Of a stretch of 64,000 nt of DNA, positions 24,907 to 33,860 are shown in pieces (the first letter of the stretch is position 1; each line of letters opens with the position of its first letter). The stretch lies in NCBI GenBank assembly GCA_903907925.1, contig CAIVQB010000092.1, positions 1-64,000 of the forward strand, written 5' to 3'. The translations under genes were made by a program, and so were the position numbers. The notes under the pieces were generated by a model that did not search any database, was not told where the DNA came from, and worked only from the letters and a program-made list of their open reading frames with translations. The DNA is from an uncultured Verrucomicrobiota bacterium. Lineage in GTDB: Bacteria; Verrucomicrobiota; Verrucomicrobiia; Limisphaerales; UBA9464.

Positions 24907-26712
24907 TCAGATTTTTGCCGTTTCCTTCGCCCACGTGTCCTTGAGCGGCAGCGTGCGGAGGAAAACGGTCGGGCTGCCGGACGGTGTCTTCGGGTCGGGC
25001 CAGAAATAGCCGAGGCGTTCGAACTGAAAGCGTTCACCCAGGGCCGGCGCGGCCAGCGAGGCTTCCAACCGGGCGGTTACCGTTTCCAGGGAACGCGGAT
25101 TGAGCACTGATTTGAAATCGCGTCCGTCCTTCTCCGGTTCCTGTTCGGTGAACAGCCGATCGTAAAGCCGCACCTCCGCCGGCACGCTCTCGGTGGCGCT
25201 GACCCAGTGGATCGTTCCCTTGACCTTCCGCGCGGCGTTGGCTCCACCGGACCGTGATTCCAGATCGGCCGTGCAGTGCAATTCCGTGACCTTCCCGGCG
25301 GCATCCCGGATCACCGCGTCGCAGTGGATGATGCAGGCGTATTTCAGACGCACATCGCCGTCGGGCCGGAGTCGGAAATACTTCGGTGGCGGGCCTTCCA
25401 TGAAATCGTCCTGCTCGATGAACACCTCGCGAGTCAATACGACCCGGCGCGATCCAGCCGACGGATCCTCCGGGTTGTTCACTGCCTCGCATTCGATCCG
25501 GTCGTCCGGCCCGAGATTGGTGAGGATGATCTTGAGCGGGCGAAGCACCGCCAGACGGCGCTGGGCGGTCCGGTTCAATTCGTCCCGGATGGAATGTTCG
25601 AGGACCGCCACGTCCGTCTGGCCGCTGAATTTGGTGACACCGATGCGGGTTGCGAAATGACGGACCGCCGACGCGGGAACCCCCCGGCGCCGGAGACCCG
25701 AGATCGTCGGCATCCGGGGATCGTCCCAGCCGGTCACCCGGCCCTCGGTCACCAACTGGTGCAGCTTGCGCTTGCTCATGACCGTGTAGCCGAGGTTCAA
25801 CCGCGCGAACTCGAACTGGTGCGGCAGCGCACGGGGCAGGTTCAACTGTCCCAAAATCCAGTCGTACAGCGGCCGATGGACCTCGAACTCCAGGGTGCAG
25901 ATCGAGTGGGTGATGCCTTCGATGTAGTCGCTCAGGCAGTGGGCGAAGTCGTACAACGGATAAATGCACCAGCGGCTTCCGGTGTGGTGATGTTCGGCAT
26001 GGCGGATCCGGTAGAGGAGCGGATCGCGAAGCCAGATGTTGGGCGAACCCATGTCGATCTTCGCCCGCAACGTCCGGGCTCCGTCAGGGAATTCACCCGC
26101 GCGCATCCGTGCGAACCAATCGAGGTTCTCGGCAACCGACCGGTTTCTGAAGGGACTGTCGGTCCCCGGCCGGTCGGGTGAACCGCGAAGGCGCTCGGTG
26201 TCTTCCGGGGACAAATCGCACACGTAGGCGCTGCCCTTCTGGATCAACTGGATCGCATAGTCGTGGAGTTGATCGAAATAATCCGATGCGAAAAAGGGTT
26301 CCCGCCCGGTGATCTCCGGACCGGTTCCGGTGACGGCCGGAAGGTGGAAATCGGTTCCCGGCGCCCCGGGCATCGGCGGGCGTGCACCGACCGGCTTGAG
26401 CCCCAGCGTTTCATCGGCCCAACCGCCGATGAGCCACCGGACGTCGGCCTGGATGGAGTCGACGTACTCGATGTCCTCCTTGGTGGGATTGGTGTCGTCC
26501 ATCCGGAGGTTGCAGACCCCGCCGAACTGACGGGCGATCCCGAAGTTCAGGCAGATGGATTTGGCGTGGCCGATGTGGAGATAACCGTTGGGCTCGGGCG
26601 GAAACCGGGTGTGGATCCGGGAATGACGGCCGGCGGCGAGATCGGCGGAGACAATGTCCCGGATGAAGTCAGCGGGCTCGGCTGCGGCGGCTGTTGCGGC
26701 GGGTTCGGACAT
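24907..26712 (-). CDS. glnS: glutaminyl-tRNA synthetase
   Basis: Class I synthetase charging tRNA-Gln. About 601 residues with the HIGH-type motif RFPPEPNGYLHIGHAKSICLNFG, the GlnRS/GluRS DDTNPTKEDIEYVDSIQ segment, the KMSKS equivalent VMSKRKLHQLV, and the two C-terminal anticodon-binding barrels (FMEGPPPKYFRLRPDGDVRLKYA). Start at ATG 26712; the track's 23 extra residues precede it. Possession of GlnRS indicates that the organism does not depend only on GatCAB for Gln-tRNA. Confidence 0.95.
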   Translation of the reverse strand: MSEPAATAAAAEPADFIRDIVSADLAAGRHSRIHTRFPPEPNGYLHIGHAKSICLNFGIARQFGGVCNLRMDDTNPTKEDIEYVDSIQADVRWLIGGWADETLGLKPVGARPPMPGAPGTDFHLPAVTGTGPEITGREPFFASDYFDQLHDYAIQLIQKGSAYVCDLSPEDTERLRGSPDRPGTDSPFRNRSVAENLDWFARMRAGEFPDGARTLRAKIDMGSPNIWLRDPLLYRIRHAEHHHTGSRWCIYPLYDFAHCLSDYIEGITHSICTLEFEVHRPLYDWILGQLNLPRALPHQFEFARLNLGYTVMSKRKLHQLVTEGRVTGWDDPRMPTISGLRRRGVPASAVRHFATRIGVTKFSGQTDVAVLEHSIRDELNRTAQRRLAVLRPLKIILTNLGPDDRIECEAVNNPEDPSAGSRRVVLTREVFIEQDDFMEGPPPKYFRLRPDGDVRLKYACIIHCDAVIRDAAGKVTELHCTADLESRSGGANAARKVKGTIHWVSATESVPAEVRLYDRLFTEQEPEKDGRDFKSVLNPRSLETVTARLEASLAAPALGERFQFERLGYFWPDPKTPSGSPTVFLRTLPLKDTWAKETAKI

Positions 26713-26805
26713 ACAAATTGGCGGCGATTGATAGGGTGGGATGGCTCCGAAGTCGAGGGGGAGGTTGCGGGAAACCGGCACCCGGTGGGGTGCCGACGCG
26801 GTGAA

Positions 26806-27960
26806 TCAGATCCGGGTCAACCGGCCGTCGGAACCGACCCGATAGCTTACGCCGCGCCAGACCACGCGGTTTCCAAACAGCGCCGCCGCCCACAGCACAA
26901 CGCCGGCCGCATCCTTGAACAATGCGAAGAGCGCGGGTGACGCCTGCCGCGTGTCGCCCGCGAGCCGGCGGGCCAGCAGATGGACCTGGAGCATCCGCCA
27001 GGCGAAGAGCGGCAACAGGCCCAGTCGAAGGGCGAGGGCCACCCGCGGGGACGCCGCTCCACTGGTGGCGAGGAGCAGGAGCCACCAGAATGTTTGGTTG
27101 CTGAGCAGGCTGGCCGCGAAGGGCAACGGCTGGCAGACCCGGATGGTTCGGTTCCAGCGGAGTTGATGAGCCCAGACTTGTCCCCAGCCCATTGGGGGAT
27201 CCCAGCACTCCACCACCACCGGACTCAACGCGATCTTGAAGCCGTTCCGCACAATACGGCGGCCCAGTTGATAGTCGTCGGCCAAATGGTCGGCCAGGGC
27301 CGTGAATCCGCCGATCTCCGCCAGCCGACCGGCCGGCAGTGCCATCGTGGCACCCAAGGCGAAATCCTGTTCCTGGAGGGTGCGCGACTGCAGGACTTGG
27401 CTCCAAAAATCGGCATTGATGGCGACCGCCTCCCAGTGCATGGCGGCGGTGGAGGGATTGGCGAGCCGGTAGAAGCAATTCACCAGACCGACCTTCGAAT
27501 CCCGCAACGGGGCCAGGACTTGAGAGAGAAAATCGGCCGGGACCCGGACATCGGCATCGCTGATCACCAGGTAGGGATGACGGGCGAGGGGTTCGAGGTG
27601 GGCCAGTTTGGAGACTTTGGCATTGGCCCCGATCAACGTCGTGACGATCTCCAACCGCGCATCAGCCCGCGGGAATTCAGACATCAGTTCCCGGACAATG
27701 TTGCACGCCGGATCGGAGGCGTCCTGTACCGCGAACAGGATCTGCACCGGACCGGGATAGTCCTGGGTGAACCAGCTCCGCAGACAGTTGCGGGTGGACG
27801 GGTCGCATCCCTTGAGCGGTTTGAGTAGGGAAACACCGGGCGTGAAATCACCAGTCGCCACGCGGCGATGCAGCGGAAACCGCAGCGCGGCGATGAACTG
27901 CCAGAGTCCAATGAAGGCACTCAGGACCGCCAGTCCGCCGAAGAGGGCGCAAAAAAGCAC
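26806..27960 (-). CDS. ceramide-glucosyltransferase/HpnI-like family 2 glycosyltransferase
   Basis: 384 residues, GT21 type. An N-terminal membrane helix precedes the catalytic domain, with VSLLKPLKGCDPSTRNCLRSWFTQDYPG, the metal-binding YLVISDADVRV, DHLADDYQLGRRIV and the QLRWNRTIR motif, followed by several C-terminal membrane helices. Members are either ceramide glucosyltransferases or HpnI, which adds N-acetylglucosamine to bacteriohopanetetrol. HpnJ/HpnK and other hopanoid genes are not next to it, so the lipid acceptor cannot be fixed. The start is GTG 27960. Confidence 0.8.
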   Translation of the reverse strand: MLFCALFGGLAVLSAFIGLWQFIAALRFPLHRRVATGDFTPGVSLLKPLKGCDPSTRNCLRSWFTQDYPGPVQILFAVQDASDPACNIVRELMSEFPRADARLEIVTTLIGANAKVSKLAHLEPLARHPYLVISDADVRVPADFLSQVLAPLRDSKVGLVNCFYRLANPSTAAMHWEAVAINADFWSQVLQSRTLQEQDFALGATMALPAGRLAEIGGFTALADHLADDYQLGRRIVRNGFKIALSPVVVECWDPPMGWGQVWAHQLRWNRTIRVCQPLPFAASLLSNQTFWWLLLLATSGAASPRVALALRLGLLPLFAWRMLQVHLLARRLAGDTRQASPALFALFKDAAGVVLWAAALFGNRVVWRGVSYRVGSDGRLTRI

Positions 27961-28078
27961 GGGCTGTTGTCGCTGGTTCGCCCGCCCGACGGCAAGCCGG
28001 GCGATTGGAAAGCCGGGGTGAATCAGTGACCCGACCTGCCGGCTTCACTCCCGACCCGGGCCGTGGCTTACTCGCGGC

Positions 28079-28717
28079 ATGTCGCACGCTTCACCGCTTC
28101 GCATTGGCGTTCTGGGCTCGGGAAAGGGGTCCAATTTTGCCGCCATCGCCGACGCCATCGGTTCCGGAACCATCGCCGCCCAGGTGGCCCTGGTCCTAAG
28201 TGACGTCGCCGGAGCCGGCATCCTGGCGCATGCGACCACCCGGAATCTGCCGGCCCGTTTCATTGAGCCCGGAAAGTTCCGCACCAAGCTGGATGAAACT
28301 GCCGAGGCGGCTTTCGTCCAGGCGCTCCGGGAGGCCGGGGTTGAACTCATTGTTCTGGCGGGATTCATGCGGATCCTGAAGGGAGAGTTCCTCCGCGCCT
28401 TCGAGGGACGGGTCATCAACATCCACCCTTCGTTGTTGCCGTCGTTCCCGGGTCTCGAAGCCTGGAAACAGGCGCTGGACTACGGCGTCAAGGTGACCGG
28501 ATGCACCGTTCACTATGTCGACCAGGGTATCGACACCGGGGCCATCATCGGACAGGAGGCGGTTCCCGTCATGGCAGGCGACACTGCGGGCACGTTGCAC
28601 GAACGGATCCAGGAAGCGGAACGCCGGCTGTATCCCGCGGTGGTCGGTGCCATCGCCCGGGGTGAGATCCAGGTCCGCGGCCGGTTGACGCGGGGATTCG
28701 ATCCGGCACGCGGATGA
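28079..28717 (+). CDS. purN: phosphoribosylglycinamide formyltransferase
   Basis: Transfers a formyl group from 10-formyl-THF to GAR, the third step of purine synthesis. 212 residues, standard for PurN. Motifs: [15 protein letters not shown] (phosphate loop), [25 protein letters not shown] with the catalytic Asn and His, and [16 protein letters not shown] with the catalytic Asp. It starts at ATG 28079 with no clear ribosome-binding site. mqnD follows after 59 bp on the same strand. Confidence 0.95.
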   Translation: MSHASPLRIGVLGSGKGSNFAAIADAIGSGTIAAQVALVLSDVAGAGILAHATTRNLPARFIEPGKFRTKLDETAEAAFVQALREAGVELIVLAGFMRILKGEFLRAFEGRVINIHPSLLPSFPGLEAWKQALDYGVKVTGCTVHYVDQGIDTGAIIGQEAVPVMAGDTAGTLHERIQEAERRLYPAVVGAIARGEIQVRGRLTRGFDPARG

Positions 28718-28776
28718 TCGTTCTTTGGCCTGATTTTCCAGTTTGGCGGGTTCCGGACCGAGGATAAGGTGGGAGC

Positions 28777-29631
28777 ATGGCGCCGTTGACGACATTGAAA
28801 CTCGGGTACTCTCCCGATCCGGATGATGCCTTCATGTTTTATCCGCTGGTTGAAGGGAAGATCGACTCGGGGGATCTCCGGTTCGAAGCCGTCCGGCAGG
28901 ACATTCAAACCCTCAATGAGCGCGCCACGCGGGGTGAACTGGATGTTTCCGCCATCAGCATTCACGCCTACGCCCACGTCAGCGGCCAGTACGCACTGCT
29001 TCCCAGCGGTGCCAGCATGGGCGATGGCTACGGACCAATGCTGGTGGCCAAACGCCGCTGGAATCGCGAAGAGATCGCGCGGCTGCGAATCGCCGTGCCG
29101 GGCACCATGACCAGCGCCTTCCTCGCACTTCAATTGTGGCTCGGTCGCACGAGTGACCAGATCAATTATGTGGTGGTTCCGTTCGACCGTATTTTCGATG
29201 CCGTCAACTCCGGTGGGGCCGACGTCGGGCTGATCATTCACGAAGGTCAGTTGACCTATGAGAGCGAGGGGTTGGTGGTGTGCACCGATTTGGGCGTGTG
29301 GTGGGGCGGTGAAAATGGCGGTCTGCCGCTGCCGTTGGGGGGCAACGTCATTCACAAGCGGCATTCACCGGAAGTGCGCCGTCAGGTCAGCGCCCTTCTC
29401 ACCTCCAGCATTCAGTACAGCCTCGACCACCGACAGGAGGCCGTCACCTACGCCCTCCAATGGGCGCGCAACATGGGGATCGATCTCGCCGACCGGTTCG
29501 TCGGCATGTACGTCAATCACTGGACCCTCGACTACGGCGATGCCGGGCGAGAAAGCATCCGGCGGTTCTTCGACCGTGGCAGTGCGCTTGGAGTGTTTCC
29601 AACGGCTCCGGTTCTGGAATTCGTGGTGTAG
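28777..29631 (+). CDS. mqnD: 1,4-dihydroxy-6-naphthoate synthase
   Basis: Last dedicated ring-forming enzyme of the futalosine route to menaquinone. 284 residues with LGYSPDPDDAFMFYPLVEGKI at the N-terminus, DVSAISIHAYAHV, and VGLIIHEGQLTYESEGL with the conserved His. These are MqnD features of the periplasmic-binding-protein fold without a signal peptide. No other mqn genes are near, which is common where the pathway is dispersed. It suggests that the organism makes menaquinone by futalosine instead of isochorismate. Confidence 0.92.
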   Translation: MAPLTTLKLGYSPDPDDAFMFYPLVEGKIDSGDLRFEAVRQDIQTLNERATRGELDVSAISIHAYAHVSGQYALLPSGASMGDGYGPMLVAKRRWNREEIARLRIAVPGTMTSAFLALQLWLGRTSDQINYVVVPFDRIFDAVNSGGADVGLIIHEGQLTYESEGLVVCTDLGVWWGGENGGLPLPLGGNVIHKRHSPEVRRQVSALLTSSIQYSLDHRQEAVTYALQWARNMGIDLADRFVGMYVNHWTLDYGDAGRESIRRFFDRGSALGVFPTAPVLEFVV

Positions 29632-29930
29632 CGTGCGCTTGTCCGTCTGTTGGGCCACTGGTCGCTATCACTTTTTGTCTGCTTCGTAGCCGATCGCTCG
29701 ACCACGACATCCATCATCTCTTCGCTCCAGCCGCGCTGAAAATCGCTAAAGTGCCTGTGAAATGGTTTCTGGTCTCGCATCTCCTCTGCACACTCCAAAA
29801 GAAAATTTCCGAGCCGCTCAATCATTTCAGCATCAGCGGACAGGTGAAGAAGCCGGACATTCAACTTCCGCAAACCTCGGTTGTCCGTGTGTGCGTGTTT
29901 GTTGAGCGCAATACCGGTAAGAGATTTCAT
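29532..29930 (-). CDS. Imm32-like small protein, possibly 3'-disrupted
   Basis: The N-terminal ~80 residues (LLHLSADAEMIERLGNFLLECAEEM, then FHRHFSDFQRGWSEEMMDVVVERS) recall the Imm32 immunity family, in which FLLxCAxEM, HxHxxD and a final DIIV strand recur. The usual product ends just after that strand. Here the frame runs on for ~45 low-complexity residues and about 100 bp into the 3' end of mqnD, while another frame meets TGA TAG directly after it. A small frameshift is likely. The region is visibly less GC-rich than its neighbours, suggesting acquisition. No toxin gene is adjacent. Confidence 0.45.
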   Translation of the reverse strand: MKSLTGIALNKHAHTDNRGLRKLNVRLLHLSADAEMIERLGNFLLECAEEMRDQKPFHRHFSDFQRGWSEEMMDVVVERSATKQTKSDSDQWPNRRTSARYTTNSRTGAVGNTPSALPRSKNRRMLSRPASP

Positions 29931-30033
29931 AGAAAGTCGGATAACGCGACGAGTGAGCCACCGCCAGCCACTGACGCTGGACCCGAAAATCCGCGCTCAT
30001 GGCGGTTGGCTCGAACCGATGTAGGCCATCGTG

Positions 30034-30504
30034 TCATCTCCATAAGACAGTGCCGCTGGGATTGATCACTAAAGGCTCGGATACGGTATACCGTTTTCCA
30101 GCCCTCCAAGCTCTGGTGCGCATGACAACCTGAAACCGATCGTCCTCTCGGTGCAGCCACCGCGTGGGCGTTGTCTCAAAGCGGCTATAGCCCGTCCGTC
30201 CAGCATCGCCAAGCTTTCCAAAGTTGGCGCCCTCCACCCCGCTGGCTTCAACCGCCAAATAGGTCGCGTTCGTTTGGCGAATAAATACAAAAACAACTGA
30301 GGCCTTCGGTTTTGGGATTGAAACTGCAACTGCCGTCCGATTGGAATTCCAAAGCCCCGCCTGCAGCGCGCTGACCAATTCATTCGTGGTAACCTCACTG
30401 GGTATAGCCTCTTGCGCAGCGGCGAGCAGCGCGTGGTCGATCTGCGACGCTCGAAGCGATGCGGTCGCTATCAACGCGAAGAGAATGAGTGCGGCGCGAA
30501 ACAT
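30034..30504 (-). CDS. secreted hypothetical protein
   Basis: About 156 residues with a clear signal peptide (MFRAALILFALIATASLRAS). The mature part contains ASVVFVFIRQTNATYLAVEASGVEGANFGKLGD and ends YTVSEPLVINPSGTVLWR. No family recognised. GTG 30525 would give seven extra residues and overlap the ppk2 stop as GTGA; ATG 30504 fits the signal peptide better. It follows ppk2 on the same strand and precedes the Imm32-like ORF. Base composition is somewhat lower in GC than the flanking metabolic genes. Confidence 0.6.
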   Translation of the reverse strand: MFRAALILFALIATASLRASQIDHALLAAAQEAIPSEVTTNELVSALQAGLWNSNRTAVAVSIPKPKASVVFVFIRQTNATYLAVEASGVEGANFGKLGDAGRTGYSRFETTPTRWLHREDDRFQVVMRTRAWRAGKRYTVSEPLVINPSGTVLWR

Positions 30505-30521
30505 GGCCGAACGGCGGGCTC

Positions 30522-31418
30522 TCACTCCTTCGAGCGCCGTTTCGCCGGACGCGGGCTGGCGGCGACCAGGCGTTTCCGAACTTGTTGCAGCGTGCGTCGC
30601 TGCGGGGCACCCAGTTTTGGAAACTGGGGATCAATCCCGCGCAGGACATGCAGCAGGATGGCTCCGACCGCCACCCGGGCCACCCATTTTCGGTCAGCCG
30701 GAATCACGTGCCACGGCGCCCGTTCGGTGCTGGTTTCACGGATCATTTCCTCGAAGGCCTCCTGATAAGCCTTCCAGTGCTGCCGCTCCCGTTCGTCGCC
30801 GATCTCGAACTTCCAGTTGCGCGCCGGGTCGTCGATACGTTGAAGAAACCGGTCCAATTGTTCCTCCGGTGAAAGGTGGAGGAAGAGTTTCACCACCCGG
30901 GTTCCGTTTTCCACCAGGTGTTGTTCGAAGTCGCGAATCTGCCGGTAGCGCTGGCGCCAGAGTTTCGGCGGCGCGGGTGAATCCTTGGGGAGCCGCTGGG
31001 CTTCGAGCAGTTCCGGATGCACCCGCACCACCAGGACTTCCTCATAGTACGAACGGTTGAAGATGCCGATGTGGCCGCGGTTGGGAGCGTGTTGATGGCA
31101 CCGCCAGAGATAGTCGTGATCCAACTCCCCGGAACTCGGGGCCTTGAAACTGGTCACCTCGCAACCCGCCGGATTGATGCCGCTCATCACGTGCTGGACG
31201 ATGCCGTCCTTCCCCGCCGCATCCATGCCTTGCAGGATGACCAGCACCGAGTTCCGGCGTTCCGCATACAGCCGGCTTTGCAGGGCCTGCAATTGGACCA
31301 GTTGCTGCGCCTGGAGATCCTGGGCGGATTCGCGCGACAGATTTCCCCGGAACCGCGGATCGTGGTCCGCGAGCTTGAAGTGTTCGGGATGCGCCTGAAG
31401 TTTTTGGAAAAGGTCCAT
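30522..31418 (-). CDS. polyphosphate kinase 2 family protein
   Basis: Uses polyphosphate to phosphorylate nucleotides (ADP/AMP/GDP class). 298 residues with Walker A LQGMDAAGKDGIVQHVM, the PPK2 lid and acceptor segments GCEVTSFKAPSSGELDHDYLWR, HIGIFNRSYYEEVLVVRVHPE and the second phosphate-binding RNWKFEIGDERER. The C-terminus ends in a basic tail. It may form a unit with the secreted protein downstream (GTGA overlap). The nucleotide class (PPK2 I, II or III) cannot be decided by eye. Confidence 0.92.
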   Translation of the reverse strand: MDLFQKLQAHPEHFKLADHDPRFRGNLSRESAQDLQAQQLVQLQALQSRLYAERRNSVLVILQGMDAAGKDGIVQHVMSGINPAGCEVTSFKAPSSGELDHDYLWRCHQHAPNRGHIGIFNRSYYEEVLVVRVHPELLEAQRLPKDSPAPPKLWRQRYRQIRDFEQHLVENGTRVVKLFLHLSPEEQLDRFLQRIDDPARNWKFEIGDERERQHWKAYQEAFEEMIRETSTERAPWHVIPADRKWVARVAVGAILLHVLRGIDPQFPKLGAPQRRTLQQVRKRLVAASPRPAKRRSKE

Positions 31419-31454
31419 GGATCTTCCCGAGTGTCGCCGGGTTTACCGAAGACA

Positions 31455-32387
31455 TCAAGCGTCCCTCGGCCGCCGGTCCGGCAATGTCAGCAGGACAATG
31501 CCGCCGATGGTGACTGCCCCGGCGATCAGCATCCGCCCGGTCACCGACTCGTTGAGCACCAGGGAGCCCAACAGGACGGCGATCACCGGATTCACGTAGG
31601 CATAGGTCGAAACTCGCGCGGGCGTGGTAACCTGCAGGAGATAGACATAGGCGCTGTAGGCGATCCACGAACCGAAGACCACCAGATAGCCGAAGGCCAG
31701 CACCGAGCGTTGGGAGAGTGCCCCCCAATTCCAGTCCGATCCTTCTCCACGGATCGCCGCCACCACCAGCGAGGTGGTTCCGCCGCACAACATTTGCATC
31801 GCGGCTCCGAGCAGGGGCGAGGTCGGCTTGTCCCACTTGCGTCCGAAAACCGATCCGGCCGACCAGCAAACGCAGGCACCGAGGACCGCGAGAAGTTGCG
31901 GTGTGTCGCGTCCGTCGCCGGAATGAACGCCAGTTGCGCCGGCCACCAGCCAGACCACACCCGCGAGGCCGATGGCGATGCCCAGACCGGTGATGGCGCG
32001 CGGACGGCGACCGCCCGGTCGGATCCAATCGGACAGGGCGAACCACACCGGTTGGGTGCAGACGATCAACGCGGCGACGCTCGACGACACGCGTTGTTCA
32101 GCCCAGACGATCACCGAGTTGCCCGCGGTCAACAGCAGGAAGCCCAGCACGGTTGCTGTTCCCCATTGTCGCCGGGTCGGTGCAGCGACGCCGTTCCAGC
32201 GGAGGAATCCATACAGAAGTCCGCCGGCGATGACGAAGCGCAGACCGGCCATCAGAAACGGCGGCATGGTCTCGATGCTGATCCGGATGGCGAGGTAGGT
32301 GGAACCCCAGATGAGATAGACGGCGGCGAACGCGGCCAGGATCAGGGATCGCGAGGGAGGGATTGGGGTCCGCGTGGGGATGGGCAT
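31455..32387 (-). CDS. EamA family (DMT superfamily) transporter
   Basis: About 310 residues with ten predicted membrane helices in two EamA repeats: AAFAAVYLIWGSTYLAIRISIETMPPFLMAGLRF in the first half and SAYVYLLQVTTPARVSTYAYVNPVIAVLLGSLVLNESVT in the second. YedA/RhaT-like members export amino acids or other metabolites. The substrate is unknown. I place the start at ATG 32387. The 42 residues upstream in the track would read through a strong terminator stem (32433-32465). It is separated from ppk2 by 36 bp. Confidence 0.88.
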   Translation of the reverse strand: MPIPTRTPIPPSRSLILAAFAAVYLIWGSTYLAIRISIETMPPFLMAGLRFVIAGGLLYGFLRWNGVAAPTRRQWGTATVLGFLLLTAGNSVIVWAEQRVSSSVAALIVCTQPVWFALSDWIRPGGRRPRAITGLGIAIGLAGVVWLVAGATGVHSGDGRDTPQLLAVLGACVCWSAGSVFGRKWDKPTSPLLGAAMQMLCGGTTSLVVAAIRGEGSDWNWGALSQRSVLAFGYLVVFGSWIAYSAYVYLLQVTTPARVSTYAYVNPVIAVLLGSLVLNESVTGRMLIAGAVTIGGIVLLTLPDRRPRDA

Positions 32388-32432
32388 GGTGTGGGTTCCG
32401 GTGGGCACGGAATCCGCCAGGGGCAGGGCAAT

Positions 32433-32465
32433 AAAAAACCCCGCCGGTAAGTTCCTGGCGGGGTT
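32433..32465 (-). terminator. intrinsic terminator on the minus strand, upstream of the EamA gene
   Basis: AACCCCGCC (32437-32445) pairs with GGCGGGGTT (32457-32465), and six T residues follow on the minus strand. This is a strong Rho-independent terminator for transcripts coming from higher coordinates. It lies only 45 bp before the EamA start, so it either ends the small ORF at 32491-32637 or acts as an attenuator in the EamA leader. Confidence 0.7.
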
Positions 32466-32490
32466 CCGAACGATGGGAAATGGATTTATA

Positions 32491-32637
32491 TCATCGTTGA
32501 AGGGATCCGCCATTCGGGCCGTGTTTGGCCCACTTTGCAGCGAGCCAGGCCATCATGGAGGCAGCCGGACGGACGGCGGCCGATACGACCATGCTCCGGC
32601 GGAAGCCCGTCGAGGGCGTGCCGCAGGCAATGTTCAT
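32491..32637 (-). CDS. possible 48-residue hypothetical protein
   Basis: A short ORF reading MNIACGTPSTGFRRSMVVSAAVRPAASMMAWLAAKWAKHGPNGGSLQR, with high GC at third positions, directly followed by an intrinsic terminator. It is internal to the longer track ORF 32491-32739, whose N-terminal part looks random. The Trp/Ala-rich amphipathic helix could bind a membrane. No family and no ribosome site. It may instead be the decoded trace of a non-coding RNA. The rest of the ~400-bp gap 32388-32789 holds no other gene I can support. Confidence 0.3.
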   Translation of the reverse strand: MNIACGTPSTGFRRSMVVSAAVRPAASMMAWLAAKWAKHGPNGGSLQR

Positions 32638-32789
32638 GGTCCCAAAATTCAACACGGCACGACACTGCCACTTCGACCGATGCAGCGTCAACCGCTGTCC
32701 GTCCGTTGGTTTTCCCGACCGAGCGTGATGGGAATTCAACGTCGCATTTTCGGTGGAGAAGGGCGCGCCGGGATCCCTACGCTGTCGTC

Positions 32790-33860
32790 ATGAATCTGCT
32801 GCCTTCGCGCGCGGCCATGGAACGGGCCTTCCAGGAGCGCGACGCGAGTTTCGACGGTCTGTTCGTCACCGCGGTGAAAACCACCGGGATTTTCTGCCGT
32901 CCGAGTTGTTCCGCCCGGAAGCCGCGGGTGGAAAACTGCGAGTATTTTGCCACGGTCAAGGAGGCGATGTTCTCCGGTTATCGAGCGTGCAAACGGTGCG
33001 ATCCACTTTCCGCCAACGGGCGTCCGCCCGACTGGGTGGCCCGATTGTTGGAACGGGTGGACGCCGTTGGGGGCGAACGTCTCAAGGCTGCGGATCTGGC
33101 GGATCTTGGTGTCGAGCCCGCCCGGGCACGACGTTGGTTTCAGAAGAATCATGGGATGACCTTTTCCGCCTTCTGCCGGGCGCGCCGGCTTGGTCGGGCC
33201 CTCGGTGCGCTGCGGGCGGGCGGAACCATCGATGAGGCCGCACTGGGTCACGGTTACGAATCCCACAGCGGATTTCGCGAGGCATTCTCCCGGCAGTTCG
33301 GGGACGCTCCCGGCCGGGCCCGATCCAGCGATTGTATCACCACCGCGCTGATCGAGTCGCCCCTCGGACCGGTGCTGGTCGGCGCGGTGGATGCAGGAAT
33401 CTGTCTCTTGGAATTCACCGATCGCCGCATGATCGAAGCGCAGGTGGAGGCCCTTCGGCGTCGTCTGGGAAAGTCATTGGTGCCCGGCGCTCATCCGCTC
33501 CTGAATCAACTGGAAGCCGAACTGGTGGAGTATTTCACCGGAACCCGCCGCGAGTTTGCCGTGCCGCTGGTCGCCCCGGGAACCGAATTTCAAGAACGCG
33601 TCTGGTCCGAGTTGCGACGCATCCCCTACGGCCAGACGATCTCGTACGAGGACCTGGCGAATCGCGCGGACCGTCCCGGCGCCCAACGCGCGGTGGGCAC
33701 GGCCAATGGCATGAACCGCATCGCGATCGTGATTCCGTGTCATCGAGTGGTGAACAAGGGCGGCGGTCTCGGTGGCTACGGCGGCGGGGTCTGGCGAAAA
33801 CGGCTCTTGCTGAACCTCGAACAGGGGCATCCACCGGGGCGGGAACCTTCCGAACGTTGA
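32790..33860 (+). CDS. ada: Ada-type bifunctional DNA repair protein and transcriptional regulator
   Basis: 356 residues. The N-terminal zinc/methyl-phosphotriester domain has FDGLFVTAVKTTGIFCRPSCSARKP and YRACKRCDP, which supply the four Cys. An AraC-type helix-turn-helix follows (~residues 90-175). The C-terminal O6-alkylguanine methyltransferase has FQERVWSELRRIPYGQTISYEDLA and the acceptor site IVIPCHRVVNKGG. Such proteins repair alkylated DNA and, once methylated at the first domain, activate repair genes. The start is ATG 32790. It stands alone; a self-regulated promoter upstream would be expected but I cannot point to an Ada box. Confidence 0.93.
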   Translation: MNLLPSRAAMERAFQERDASFDGLFVTAVKTTGIFCRPSCSARKPRVENCEYFATVKEAMFSGYRACKRCDPLSANGRPPDWVARLLERVDAVGGERLKAADLADLGVEPARARRWFQKNHGMTFSAFCRARRLGRALGALRAGGTIDEAALGHGYESHSGFREAFSRQFGDAPGRARSSDCITTALIESPLGPVLVGAVDAGICLLEFTDRRMIEAQVEALRRRLGKSLVPGAHPLLNQLEAELVEYFTGTRREFAVPLVAPGTEFQERVWSELRRIPYGQTISYEDLANRADRPGAQRAVGTANGMNRIAIVIPCHRVVNKGGGLGGYGGGVWRKRLLLNLEQGHPPGREPSER

